Shown: positions 34,956 through 43,933 of the stretch, piece after piece
How positions within the stretch are numbered: the first letter of the stretch is position 1
Layout of the letters: each line of letters starts with the position of its first letter
Program-made: the position numbers and the translations under genes
NCBI GenBank assembly: GCA_027459705.1
Contig: DAIDHM010000191.1
Coordinates: 1-47,214 of the forward strand
DNA from: Ktedonobacteria bacterium
GTDB taxonomy: Bacteria > Chloroflexota > Ktedonobacteria > Ktedonobacterales > JACDGC01
Direction: 5' to 3'
DNA: 47,214 nt
Notes under the pieces: model-generated
The model's database searches: none
What the model saw: the letters and a program-made list of their open reading frames with translations, nothing else
What the model was told of the DNA's origin: nothing

Positions 34956-35220
34956 TTGACACACTCCCCGCTTTGACACCGTGGGATTCTTGGTTCTACG
35001 GGGTGCATCGGCGCGCCCAGCGAGGGTAGCGATAGCCAGGCTTTCCCTCCATTCGTGGCGCCATCTTGCGACAACCAGCCATCGAGTACCCCGCGGATCG
35101 GTGTTGTGCCAAGATTTCCCGAGCCAGCGCCAGGATGTTACGGGCGATGTTCTCGGCTCACGCCTACCTACAGTGAACACACCGCTCTGTTCTGGCACTG
35201 AGCATCTTGGGCATAAGTGT
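34956..35220 (-). pseudogene. Decayed TnpB C-terminus with IS605-type right end
   Basis: On the minus strand the segment from 35220 reads MPKMLSARTERCVHC, the zinc-finger region of IS200/IS605 TnpB. It continues as AENIARNILALAREI, where two stop codons interrupt. A frameshift later, HPVEPRIPR gives the usual TnpB end. The DNA beyond has GAATCCC, CTTTG-type loop bases and GGGGAGTGTGTCAA (34956-34969 on this strand). This closely follows the right end from which omega RNA is made. The N-terminal two thirds of the gene are absent, so it cannot be active. Confidence 0.72.
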
Positions 35221-35539
35221 ACAACAACCTGAACAATTCAATCTGCCTTGCCATCCTCTGCGTGAAAGACAGTCATTTTCGCGCCTTTCCTATACATAGG
35301 GTGGTAGATCGAAGACAATGTTTCACTCGCACTGCAGTACCTGGTTTCTCGGCTACCTTAGCAGCCAATATGGCGAGCACGATTCTCGGCATGACATTTT
35401 TGATATATATTTTTATCTGTCACATAGCGATGAATGTCAGACCATCCCACTGTGCCTGATATGTTTGCGCGTGGGACAACAGGCACAGGGCAACTCGGGC
35501 GCGATTCCTGCGGTGCCTCACCCTTGACCCAGGCGCTTC
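35221..35539. other. Gene-free region between TnpB relic and thrS promoter
   Basis: About 320 bases, AT-richer than average, with no supported gene and no recognised signal. It may hold further decayed transposon sequence. Confidence 0.4.
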
Positions 35540-35568
35540 TTGATTCCCGTCACTGCATAGCATATACT
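35540..35568 (+). promoter_or_regulatory. thrS promoter
   Basis: TTGATT (35540-35545) and TATACT (35563-35568) with a 17-base spacer. Transcription would start near 35575 and include the whole T-box leader. Confidence 0.75.
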
Positions 35569-35574
35569 ATTTAC

Positions 35575-35884
35575 AGACAACAGTGTCAGAACTCTGTTCG
35601 CTGAGCGGGACATGTCTGGCCCGCGGCACTTGCCAGAGAAGGATGCCCATCGGCTGCGAAGCGTCCTCTTGTGCCCGACCACGATACCACCCGCGAGATG
35701 TTTCCGTCCGACGTGCCACAGAGTGCGTCGAGGAATCACGGTTCCCGCCCCGTTAGCGGCGGCAATGAGCGCGGCATCAACTGATGTGAGTCGGTGGCGC
35801 GAAAATTGGGTGGAACCACGAAGGTCGCCAGAATTCGCAAGAATCCGGCCCTCTCGTCCCATGGGGATGAGGGGGTATTTTTTG
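35575..35884 (+). promoter_or_regulatory. T-box riboswitch, threonine-specific
   Basis: The diagnostic T-box GGGTGGAACCACG is at 35808-35820. It is followed by a terminator hairpin (35849-35873) and T6. Upstream, a stem AGGATGC/GCGTCCT holds a loop with GGCTGCGA, as in the distal loop of Stem I. ACC (Thr) followed by A at 35686-35689 is the likely specifier. Uncharged tRNA-Thr would pair with both sites and prevent termination, switching thrS on. Confidence 0.88.
35849..35883 (+). terminator. Conditional terminator of the T-box
   Basis: A GC-rich hairpin (CCCTC..GTCCC / GGGAT..GAGGG) followed by TATTTTTT. It is the attenuator switched by tRNA-Thr. Confidence 0.82.
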
Positions 35885-35955
35885 TGGGCCATCGATCACG
35901 CGGTGCGCTTGCTATATCATCCTCATCGTCCGTCGTGTCGTATACCGCTGGAGTA

Positions 35956-36003
35956 GTGGCGCAATCCGCCACAGGTCAGCGTCGCGCCCCATTGATGGGG
36001 CGC
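35956..36003 (+). promoter_or_regulatory. Two hairpins between T-box and thrS start
   Basis: GTGGCG/CGCCAC (35956-35972) and GCGCCCCAT/ATGGGGCGC (35984-36003) fold just ahead of the ribosome site. No T tract follows. They may affect translation or mRNA stability. Confidence 0.5.
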
Positions 36004-36027
36004 TGTTCAGGAAAGGATGGAGCAGCG

Positions 36028-37875
36028 ATGCCCGAAGATGTTGCCCAAGAATTTAGCTCATCGGTCAACTATACGCCAATCCAGCGCATGCGGCACTCCG
36101 CCGCGCACGTGATGGCCGAAGCCATTCAGGATCTTTTTCCAGGCACGCAGTTCGCCATTGGGCCTGCGATCGAAGATGGTTTCTATTACGATATGATACT
36201 GCCACGAGCAATCTCGCCAGAGGACTTCCCGGCCATCGAGGCGCGCATGGTCGAGAGCATTCAACACAAACATGTATTCAAACAGAGTCGTTGGCCACGC
36301 GAGAAAGCCCTGGAGTATTTTCGCGCACAGCATCAACCATTCAAGGTAGAGATCATCGAATCGCTGCCCGATGCCGAGGTCGGCATCTATGAGCAAGGGC
36401 CCTTCCTGGATCTTTGCCGTGGTCCTCACGTGGAAAACACGGGCCAGATCGGTCCTGTCAAGCTCATGCGGCTCGCGGGCGCATACTGGCGAGGCGATGA
36501 GAAGCGGCCTATGCTGACGCGCATCTATGGTGTGGCGTTCAACACGCAGCAGGAACTCGAGACATACATCTGGCAGCAAGAAGAGGCGAAGAAGCGCGAC
36601 CATCGGCGGTTGGGCCGCGACCTGGGTCTCTTCACGTTCAGCGATGATGTTGGGCCGGGAATCCCCCTCTTTCTCCCCAAAGGCGAAGTCATCCGCCATG
36701 CGATGGAGTCATACGTCCGCGAAGTGCAGGAGCAATATGGCTACCAGCACGTCTGGACGGGCAATATCGGTCGCGTCAAACTCTACAAAAAATCCAAACA
36801 TTGGGATCATTACCGCGATTCAATGTTCCCGAAGATGCAGGAAGATCGTGACCTGAAAGAAGGTGAGACGCCGGAAGACGCGGAGAACAACAGCTTCGAG
36901 TTGAAACCGATGAATTGCCCTTCGCACTTCACGCTCTTCAAATCGCAGCGCCATAGTTACCGCGAATTGCCGATACGCTACGCCGAGTTTGCCACGCTGC
37001 ATCGCTTCGAGAAGCAGGGCGAACTTTCAGGGTTGACGCGCGTCCGCTCGCTGACGCAGGACGACTCACACATCTTCGTCCGGCATGATCAGATCCTGTC
37101 TGAATTTAGCGCGCTGGTCGATCTCATCCGCGAGATTCTGGAGACATATGGGCTCACGCAGTATTCGGTCCGCCTCTCGCTGCCCGATTTCAGCGACCAT
37201 GAGAAATATCATGGCAACATCGAGATCTGGCAGAAAGCGATTGAAGATCTGCGCGCAGCGCTAGATGCCAAGGGGTTGGATTATACGGCCGTTGAAGGCG
37301 AAGCGGCATTCTATGGTCCAAAGATGGACCTGATGGCACGCGATGCGCTGGGCCGCGAATGGCAGCTCTCGACGATCCAGCTCGATTTCTTCCAACCGGA
37401 GAATTTTGAACTGGAGTACATCGGCGAGGACGGTCAGCCCCATCGTCCGGCCGTCATACATCGCGCGATCATGGGATCGACAGAGCGGTTCATGGGCGTC
37501 TTGATCGAGCACTATGCGGGCAATTTTCCGGTCTGGCTGGCACCCGTTCAGGCGGTGGTCATCCCCATCGCCGATCGTCATCTGCCTTATGCCGATCATG
37601 TGCTGCAGCGGCTCAAGGCAGCGGGGCTCCGCGCTGAAGTGGATGCGCGATCCGACCGCATGAATGCGAAAGTGCGCGATGCGCAGTTGCAGAAGATCCC
37701 ATACATGCTGGTGGTAGGCGACAAAGAGGCAGCCGCAGAGCAGGTTGCGTTACGGCTCCGCTCGAATGAGAACATCGGCCCGGTGCCGCTGGAGCAATTC
37801 GTCGAACACGCCGGGCAACTCGCGCGCACGCGCGCGCACGAACTGTGGATTGTGGAGACGCCAACGGGGAAATAA
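36028..37875 (+). CDS. thrS: Threonyl-tRNA synthetase lacking the TGS domain
   Basis: A 615-residue class II enzyme that charges tRNA-Thr. The protein begins directly with the editing (N2) domain (RMRHSAAHVMAEAIQDLFPGTQFAIGPAIEDGFYYD); the ~60-residue TGS domain seen in many ThrS is absent. The catalytic core has MNCPSHFTLFKS (zinc Cys), motif 2 around RFEKQGELSGLTRVR and motif 3 near HRAIMGSTERFMG. The anticodon-binding domain is at the C-terminus. The start at 36028 is chosen because GGAG lies upstream; an open frame continues back to 35794 but crosses the T-box terminator. A 12-bp hairpin follows. Confidence 0.95.
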   Translation: MPEDVAQEFSSSVNYTPIQRMRHSAAHVMAEAIQDLFPGTQFAIGPAIEDGFYYDMILPRAISPEDFPAIEARMVESIQHKHVFKQSRWPREKALEYFRAQHQPFKVEIIESLPDAEVGIYEQGPFLDLCRGPHVENTGQIGPVKLMRLAGAYWRGDEKRPMLTRIYGVAFNTQQELETYIWQQEEAKKRDHRRLGRDLGLFTFSDDVGPGIPLFLPKGEVIRHAMESYVREVQEQYGYQHVWTGNIGRVKLYKKSKHWDHYRDSMFPKMQEDRDLKEGETPEDAENNSFELKPMNCPSHFTLFKSQRHSYRELPIRYAEFATLHRFEKQGELSGLTRVRSLTQDDSHIFVRHDQILSEFSALVDLIREILETYGLTQYSVRLSLPDFSDHEKYHGNIEIWQKAIEDLRAALDAKGLDYTAVEGEAAFYGPKMDLMARDALGREWQLSTIQLDFFQPENFELEYIGEDGQPHRPAVIHRAIMGSTERFMGVLIEHYAGNFPVWLAPVQAVVIPIADRHLPYADHVLQRLKAAGLRAEVDARSDRMNAKVRDAQLQKIPYMLVVGDKEAAAEQVALRLRSNENIGPVPLEQFVEHAGQLARTRAHELWIVETPTGK

Positions 37876-37884
37876 TCCCAAAAT

Positions 37885-37924
37885 GAGGGCGGTGAGGACG
37901 CAGACTGGCGAACTCACCGCCCTC
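37885..37924. terminator. Hairpin between thrS and a convergent gene
   Basis: A perfect 12-bp stem (37885-37896 with 37913-37924). On the minus strand it is followed by ATTTT, so it may also end the opposing transcript. Confidence 0.6.
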
Positions 37925-37970
37925 CCAGGCCGGGCATGTGGAGATTGGCAACCCGACGAGCAACATCGAG

Positions 37971-38813
37971 TTATGCTGGTTGCTGACCCTTGAGGACATC
38001 GATCTCGCGTTCGATTGGTGGAATAGCGGCGTAGTCTTCTTCCGCAAGTCGATAGGCGCGCTGCAGATACAGCTCGGCCAGTTTCTGGCCCATCTCGCCC
38101 GGGACGAGCGCGGCACTGATCATGGCATCGGCATAATATTTTTCGGGCAGTGGCGCAGTGGCGCGGCGGAGAGCGCGTTTCGTCTCTTCCAACAACTCGC
38201 GATCTGGCCCTTCTATGGCGTAACGTAGGGTTCCAAGCAAGCGCGCGACTTCACCCAACTGAGCGGTATCCGTGGTTGAGGGCGCGTCGTGCAGGATATG
38301 TTCTATGTTGGGAGTACCAGGCGTAGTAGCAGGTGTATCTTCTTCAGCTGTGAGATCGTAAATGCGCGGTGTAATTGTGCGCGGTGTCACCGTACGGAAA
38401 GCGGCACTGGAACTATAACGCTGGTACATCTGACCATATTCGGCGCTGACTTGTGCGGCAATCTCCATACGATGGAGATCATTGGTCATATCGCCCGTGT
38501 CGCGCACCTCGATGATATCATCATCCCGCGCCAGGCCCTGCGCGATCAAGTCATCGACATCTGGAATCTCTTCCAGCATCGGTGGGAAGGGCATGGCGCT
38601 GGGCGCACCAGCCATCTCGCGCAAGTTGTCCAAGCCAAATTGTTGGGTAAAGATCGGGGGCAGATAGCGACCCAGCGATCCCAGCGATACTTGAATCGGT
38701 GGAATGAAACAATACGTCGCGTACGCATGGCCTTGTCCACTGCTGGGCCGCGCGATGACAATCGCATGACCACGTGGTTTCTGATTATCTCCGCGAATGA
38801 ACTGCATATCCAT
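37971..38813 (-). CDS. Hypothetical protein
   Basis: A 280-residue soluble protein of unknown function. The N-terminal part (to about residue 85) contains GHAIVIARPSSGQGHAYATYCFIPPIQVSLGRY-like sequence and a Pro-rich FPPMLEEIPD. The middle is acidic and Thr/Pro-rich, and the last 90 residues are helical and charged (RELLEETKRALRRATAPLPEKYY). No transmembrane helix or catalytic motif is seen. The start at 38813 has AAGGGA 9 bases upstream, whereas the in-frame ATG at 38849 has none. The protein ends near a hairpin shared with thrS. Confidence 0.7.
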   Translation of the reverse strand: MDMQFIRGDNQKPRGHAIVIARPSSGQGHAYATYCFIPPIQVSLGSLGRYLPPIFTQQFGLDNLREMAGAPSAMPFPPMLEEIPDVDDLIAQGLARDDDIIEVRDTGDMTNDLHRMEIAAQVSAEYGQMYQRYSSSAAFRTVTPRTITPRIYDLTAEEDTPATTPGTPNIEHILHDAPSTTDTAQLGEVARLLGTLRYAIEGPDRELLEETKRALRRATAPLPEKYYADAMISAALVPGEMGQKLAELYLQRAYRLAEEDYAAIPPIEREIDVLKGQQPA

Positions 38814-38949
38814 AGTACTGGTCCCTTCTTGCTCAGCACGAACGGCCATCGTCTCAAAAATATTCTACCACACCACCATGGTGTTTGATCCTGCTTGCAA
38901 TATGGGTCTTTCACGATATCCTGTTCGTCACCACGCTGGGTGAGGATCC

Positions 38950-39801
38950 TCAGCGATCTCTTATGATCGCGGGCGCGCGTACCAGCCGCGCACTCAGCGC
39001 CAGGACAGCGACACAACCCACCAGCGCTGCCAGCGGCAGGTGATGCGTCAGGGCGATCACCCCGAACATCATTGCCGTGAGGAGGTACAACCAGACTCCC
39101 GCAGTAGTCAGCACGATCGTTGCCTGTTGGGTTGATGCTGTGCGGAAACTGAGCATGATTGCGGCAAAAATCGCGCACAAAACCGCCCAACCCACGAAAT
39201 TCATAGTAGGAATTCCATAGTATGGTCCAGTCGCTAGCCAGCGCCAATAGCCGACAATATGCACTGCCACTGGCTCAAGAATGACATCCAGCGCCACCCC
39301 CAACCCAGTCGCCAACGCAATCAACAGCGCGCGTGGCGCGCGTGGCGACAACGCACGTGCTGTGGCCACCGCTGCCACCATCACCAGCAACCAGGCTCCA
39401 ATTACCGGTAGCGGCACACCACCTGGTAACTGAGGCAACAGAATCGCGGTATAGCGGTAAGGTCCGAAGGGCCAACCGGTCAGAACGCCCAGCGTCTCAC
39501 CTGATGCCGCGCCAACTGCGATGATCAATGCGAGTAGCCCACCACGCAGCCAACCATACTGCTGGCCCAGCCAGCAGACCGCCAGCGCGCCCTCCACGAA
39601 GAGCAGAAAACTCCCCGCCCAGGCCATCGAGAAATTCGCGTGGACATTGAAGGCAATGCCCACCACCGCGAAAGGGTAGCAGAACAGGTATACCAACCAA
39701 AGCGCGAGATAGACGCGTTGGCTGGCGGAACCCTGCCACCAGAGATCCACCGCGCGGGCGCGCAGGGCCTGAAGGCGGGAGAGTGTTCGGTCCATCATCA
39801 T
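38950..39801 (-). CDS. Carotenoid biosynthesis (CruF-like, DUF422) membrane protein
   Basis: A 283-residue integral membrane protein with about seven helices. It matches the CruF/bisanhydrobacterioruberin hydratase-like family by GETLGVLTGWPFGPYRYT, GGVPLPVIGAWLLVM, LDVILEPVAVHIVGYWRW and YYGIPTMNFVGW. Family members hydrate the psi ends of carotenoids at C-1. The ATG overlaps the stop of the upstream esterase gene by 4 bases, so translation is coupled. No other carotenoid genes (crtB, crtI) are in the window, so the substrate remains open. Confidence 0.85.
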   Translation of the reverse strand: MMMDRTLSRLQALRARAVDLWWQGSASQRVYLALWLVYLFCYPFAVVGIAFNVHANFSMAWAGSFLLFVEGALAVCWLGQQYGWLRGGLLALIIAVGAASGETLGVLTGWPFGPYRYTAILLPQLPGGVPLPVIGAWLLVMVAAVATARALSPRAPRALLIALATGLGVALDVILEPVAVHIVGYWRWLATGPYYGIPTMNFVGWAVLCAIFAAIMLSFRTASTQQATIVLTTAGVWLYLLTAMMFGVIALTHHLPLAALVGCVAVLALSARLVRAPAIIRDR

Positions 39802-40574
39802 AGGTGCCGTACGGCATTCTCACTCGCTGTAGAAGTGGGAGGGAGCTTGGTGGCGCGTCGCAGAAAATTCACGACCTTCATCGCGACCAGATCGCGTTCG
39901 ACATCGCGTGTCACGATGTGCCAGGAGTGTTCTAATAGGACAAACTCTTTCTCCACAGCGCTGATATGGTCATAGATGTATGCGCCATCGCGCGCTGGCA
40001 CGACATGATCATTACGCGCCGCGATTATAAGCGTCGGACATTGAATCTGACGCAATTCTTGTCGGACCGTCGGCAGCGCCTGCAATAAAGAGTACAGTGG
40101 CTTGGTCGCCGAGAACCAGAGGCGGCGGCGACGTAAGTATCCCCACCGTTCCCGGGAATCACTGGTATCATCGAACACACTGGGGAGAAACGGCAAAAGA
40201 CGGTGGCCATGGCGCGCCAGTGGCAGCAAGCCAGCGTGGAGCTCCGCGGGGGCACACATGGCCACCAACGCGGTGACCTGGGCATCTTGCGCGGCCTGGT
40301 GCAGGGCGAGAGCGCCACCCATCGAATGGCCGATCAGGATGACTGAACCAAAGCGCGCCGTCAAAATGTCACAGCGTTCGCGTACCGCCGCGGTCCATTC
40401 GTCCCACCCATAGTGGTGGGCGACCCATGGTTCGACATCATGGCCTGGCAACAACATCGTCTCGGCGTAAAATCCGCGTGTCGTTATCTCAGCTGCAAGA
40501 TCCTGCATATCATATGGTGTCCCATTGATACCATGAATGAGTAGGCAAGCACCTTGTTGATTTTCTTGCACCAT
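39798..40574 (-). CDS. Alpha/beta hydrolase (carboxylesterase-like)
   Basis: A 258-residue serine hydrolase of Est30/monoacylglycerol-lipase type. The oxyanion segment is LLIHGINGTPYDM near the start, the nucleophile elbow is GHSMGGA with Ser84, the acid is in AARNDHVVP and the His in HSWHIVTRD. The start at 40574 has GAGG closely upstream; longer in-frame starts up to 40709 have no ribosome site and Ser/Arg-rich non-conserved sequence. It is probably cytosolic. Its stop overlaps the CruF-like gene, which raises the possibility that it acts on a carotenoid ester or related lipid, although generic esterase activity is just as likely. Confidence 0.85.
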   Translation of the reverse strand: MVQENQQGACLLIHGINGTPYDMQDLAAEITTRGFYAETMLLPGHDVEPWVAHHYGWDEWTAAVRERCDILTARFGSVILIGHSMGGALALHQAAQDAQVTALVAMCAPAELHAGLLPLARHGHRLLPFLPSVFDDTSDSRERWGYLRRRRLWFSATKPLYSLLQALPTVRQELRQIQCPTLIIAARNDHVVPARDGAYIYDHISAVEKEFVLLEHSWHIVTRDVERDLVAMKVVNFLRRATKLPPTSTASENAVRHL

Positions 40575-40841
40575 CCCGCCTCGCATTTTGCTGGAATCTC
40601 TTTCGTATCGTAGCACAATCTCGCTCGCGAATGGTGACCCGCAGGGTGGAGAACTTGGCATGTTCCTGGCGATGGAACAGGTATGATGGAGAAAATCCGG
40701 TTTGCCCATTGCCCATGCCGTGGCTGCTTAAGCTTGTGTCGGGCCAGCTTCTCCGTGGGTGGTGGTTCGGATGTCACCATACCCCCTGTTCTTTCGTCAT
40801 GACTGACGTGGTAAGTATTGGGGAGGAAGCGTAACACCAAC

Positions 40842-42101
40842 ATGAAATCCCGAGAACCACTCCTGAGCGTCATCGTGCCCACCCGCAATGAACGCGAGAA
40901 CATCGCGCCCATGCTCGCAGCACTGCGGGTCGCACTGGATGGCGTCGCGTCTGAAATCATTATCGTGGATGATAGCGACGATGACACGCCCGCGCTCGTC
41001 GCACGTTCCGCCGAGCTCATGGCGGATTCGCCACGCATCCTGCTCATGCATCGCGCGACCGGCGCGGAGCGCGCGGGTGGTTTAGCCACCGCCGTCAGCC
41101 TGGGAATGCGTTCCGCACGTGCCCGCTATGTCGCGGTGATGGATGCCGATCTGCAACATCCGCCGGAGCGGTTGCGCGCACTTTTCGATGAGGCCGTCGC
41201 GACCGATGCGGATGTCGTCATGGCGACGCGCTATCGGGGCGGTGGCAAATCGATTGGTCTGGATGGCATCAGTCGGCATCTCATCTCGCTCAGCATGAAA
41301 TATCTGGCGAAATTGGTCTTCCCCGATCAGTTGATGCGCGTCTCTGATCCATTAGGTGGATTCTTCCTGGTCCGGCGTTCCTTGATCGAAGGCGTTGCAC
41401 TACGGCCAATCGGGTATAAGATCTCGCTCGAGTTATTGGTCCGTTGTCACTGGGCGCACCTGGTCGAAGTTCCCTATGAATTTCAACCGCGCGCGGGTGG
41501 CCGGAGTAAGTCTGACATCAAGCAAGGAATGATGGTACTCCGGCACATGGTGCGGCTCGTTCGCGAAGTGCCCGCCGCCGCGCGTTTCTGGAAGTTCTGC
41601 TTCGTGGGAGCAACCGGGATCATCCTGAATCTGGTGCTCTTTCACCTGCTCGTCAATGGCTTACACACACAACTGTGGGAGGCGTGGATCGCGGCGACCG
41701 AGACGAGTATTTTGAGTAATTTCGTATTCAATAGCCTTTTGACCTGGAGTGATGTCATCGCGCAGCGGAAGCGCGACTGGGTTGCGCGCCTCGCGACCTA
41801 CCACGCAGCGGTTTCGCCGAACATTCTGCTCAACCTCATCGTTTTTACCGTCCTGGCGCGTCGCTTCGGTGATATGCTCATCGTCGATCAAGCGATTGGT
41901 GTGTTGGCTGCGACCGTGCTGAGTTACTGGCTCGCACGTCGCATGGTCTTCGTGCCGCGCCATCACTGGCAGACTGCTTTCCCGGTACCCGCAGACACTG
42001 CCGACTCCGCCAAGCCCGTTGGAGACTATAGCAGTCCACCACCAGATCCTGAGGATGGGGAAGTCACGATACCCACCGAAGTACTCGGATCGCAAGCCTA
42101 A
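40842..42101 (+). CDS. Polyprenyl-phosphate glycosyltransferase fused to a GtrA domain
   Basis: A 419-residue protein. Residues 1-245 form a GT2-family transferase like dolichol-phosphate mannose synthase, with SVIVPTRNERENI, IIIVDDSDDDTP and the metal-binding DADLQHPPE. Residues about 250-375 form a GtrA-like membrane domain with four helices (FWKFCFVGATGIILNL and following). Such fusions transfer a sugar to a polyprenyl phosphate and may flip the product. The start at 40842 (MKSREP) follows GGGGAGGAAG. The gene stands alone. The end is a Pro/Asp-rich tail. Confidence 0.9.
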   Translation: MKSREPLLSVIVPTRNERENIAPMLAALRVALDGVASEIIIVDDSDDDTPALVARSAELMADSPRILLMHRATGAERAGGLATAVSLGMRSARARYVAVMDADLQHPPERLRALFDEAVATDADVVMATRYRGGGKSIGLDGISRHLISLSMKYLAKLVFPDQLMRVSDPLGGFFLVRRSLIEGVALRPIGYKISLELLVRCHWAHLVEVPYEFQPRAGGRSKSDIKQGMMVLRHMVRLVREVPAAARFWKFCFVGATGIILNLVLFHLLVNGLHTQLWEAWIAATETSILSNFVFNSLLTWSDVIAQRKRDWVARLATYHAAVSPNILLNLIVFTVLARRFGDMLIVDQAIGVLAATVLSYWLARRMVFVPRHHWQTAFPVPADTADSAKPVGDYSSPPPDPEDGEVTIPTEVLGSQA

Positions 42102-42167
42102 CCCTTCATTCCACTTGTTCTATGCAATAGATCCGAGGCTTTTGGCGGACTAGCAAATAGATAGCAA

Positions 42168-42187
42168 GCGACCAATGCATTGGTCGC
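42168..42187. repeat. Perfect 20-bp palindrome
   Basis: An exact palindrome centred on ATGCAT lies between the convergent glycosyltransferase and anti-sigma genes. It can form a hairpin at either transcript end, but no T tract follows. Confidence 0.5.
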
Positions 42188-42284
42188 CGTGACCTGGGAT
42201 CAACATGCCGAGAAAACGCTGCGGCCACGGCATAAGCGCGCACAAGAGACCATCAGGCTGGCCTGTGGCGGCAGGCTCAGCGTG

Positions 42285-43850
42285 TTATGGTTCGACCATC
42301 CATAGTGGGGCGCCGACGCCAGGGTCGTTGGTGGCGGAGAGGACTCCAGCGGCTGTCGCGATGAATGTGTGATCCTGACCGAGAACCGCCAGATGCTGGC
42401 CATCAGCCGACCAAGCGATGTGCGCGCTACTCCCCACCGTGATGGGCAACGCGACCATCCCGCCGGTGACCTGGATGACCCGCACCGTGCCAGCGCTCAC
42501 GACCGCCAGGGCAGTTCCGCTCGGATTCCAAACAGGGTCTCCGGTCACGTTGGTGGCGACGGGATGCGCCCCATTGGAACTGATCAACCAGAGTGAGCCC
42601 TGACTGAGAGCGGCGAGCGTCGTCCCATCGGGTGACCAGAAGAGTTGCGTACTGGCATCCAATTGAGCCAACGGATTCACGATGCCAGTGGGAGTCGCGA
42701 CACTGGCGATAGTGCCATCACTCAACGTCAAAGCCCACGCACCGGTGAGCGCATTATAGTCCGTCATGGTCACCGTGAGGGCAGCGGGCGATTGATAGAT
42801 TGGCTCAACGACGACACGACTGCTCATCTGCGCGATCGTAATGCTCGTCCCCGTCGCTGGGGACTCCGTTGCATAGGTGAGAGTGTCGGCGGTGCCGGGC
42901 AACCAGGCAAGATCGCCTAACGTACCGATAATGGGAAATTGGACCGGCAGGCTGCCATTCTGGTTGACGCGGACCGCGCGAATGGTTGCGCCATTGGCGG
43001 TCGTCAGCGCGTAAGCCAGGAAGACGCCATCAGGCGACCAACGAGGTGCGGCCAGGAGCGCGTCCGTCGTGAAGCTGTCCAGAATGCGCGAACCGGTTGA
43101 CGCGAGCGAGGAGATCTCAACCTGGAAGGCTGACGCGTCTGCCCCACTGCTCGTGAGCGTCATGAGTTGATCACTCCCAGGTGACCAGCTCAAAGCAGCG
43201 ATATGGGTGAATTGCGCGCTGGCAGTATGCGGACGGATGGTCAGGGCAGCGCGGCCGTTGGCATGCATGGCTACCACATCACCAGCCTGATTGACGAAAG
43301 CCACCCATTGCCCATTCGGGCTCAGGGCAAAAGGCGCAGTGGGGACCGCGTGCGGCGCGCAGGTGAGGCGTTGGCCATCGAGCAGCAGCGAGCCATCGGC
43401 GGCGCGCGTCAGGAGGTGATCACCTGCCGCGGGATTCGGGCAGACTGCCGGTTGAGCAGCGAGGCTGCGCAGAACAAACGAAGCGCTGGCCAGGGCAATC
43501 ATCAAAATCGCCACACCGACCAGCGCGCGGGTCACATGGATCGAGGAGGGTGCGCGGTGTACAGGGTGTGGGACCGCAGGCACCAATGGTTTGACAGGTG
43601 GTGGGACGGCAGCGCGGGCATGGAGGATCTCGTGGAACTCGGGAGACGCGAAGATGCGAGCGCGCAACTCAGGGCGGGGTTGTTCGCGCGGCATGGTAGC
43701 CAGCACATTATCTAAACGCTCATAATCAGCCAGCCAGGCACGACAATTGCCACAGCCGAGCAAATGATGTTCCACCTGGTCGGTCGTAGCTGGATCGAGT
43801 ACCCGGTCGTGGTAGGCGCTGAGATGTTCTTCAACCCACTCACATTTCAT
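42285..43850 (-). CDS. Anti-sigma factor with zinc finger and extracytoplasmic beta-propeller
   Basis: A 521-residue protein. The cytoplasmic N-terminus has an anti-sigma zinc finger (His29, Cys33, Cys36 in HHLLGCGNC). A Pro-rich linker and a single membrane helix (about 112-132, LVGVAILMIALASASFVL) follow. The rest repeats blades such as FALSPNGQWVAFVNQAGDV, LSWSPGSDQLMTLTS and IAWSADGQHLAVLG, typical of WD40/TolB propellers. It probably holds the ECF sigma factor coded 83 bases upstream and senses a signal outside the cell. No protease-cleavage motif was recognised. Confidence 0.87.
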   Translation of the reverse strand: MKCEWVEEHLSAYHDRVLDPATTDQVEHHLLGCGNCRAWLADYERLDNVLATMPREQPRPELRARIFASPEFHEILHARAAVPPPVKPLVPAVPHPVHRAPSSIHVTRALVGVAILMIALASASFVLRSLAAQPAVCPNPAAGDHLLTRAADGSLLLDGQRLTCAPHAVPTAPFALSPNGQWVAFVNQAGDVVAMHANGRAALTIRPHTASAQFTHIAALSWSPGSDQLMTLTSSGADASAFQVEISSLASTGSRILDSFTTDALLAAPRWSPDGVFLAYALTTANGATIRAVRVNQNGSLPVQFPIIGTLGDLAWLPGTADTLTYATESPATGTSITIAQMSSRVVVEPIYQSPAALTVTMTDYNALTGAWALTLSDGTIASVATPTGIVNPLAQLDASTQLFWSPDGTTLAALSQGSLWLISSNGAHPVATNVTGDPVWNPSGTALAVVSAGTVRVIQVTGGMVALPITVGSSAHIAWSADGQHLAVLGQDHTFIATAAGVLSATNDPGVGAPLWMVEP

Positions 43851-43933
43851 AGCATCTGTGGCGCGACCAGACTACCGCGCACCCGCGGGCCTCGCGCGCC
43901 ACCTCCTTTGTCCGCATCCGCAATCGCGCTTCT

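Noticed and set aside
35794-36027. Upstream extension of ThrS
   Set aside because: It overlaps the T-box and its terminator and does not encode a TGS domain.
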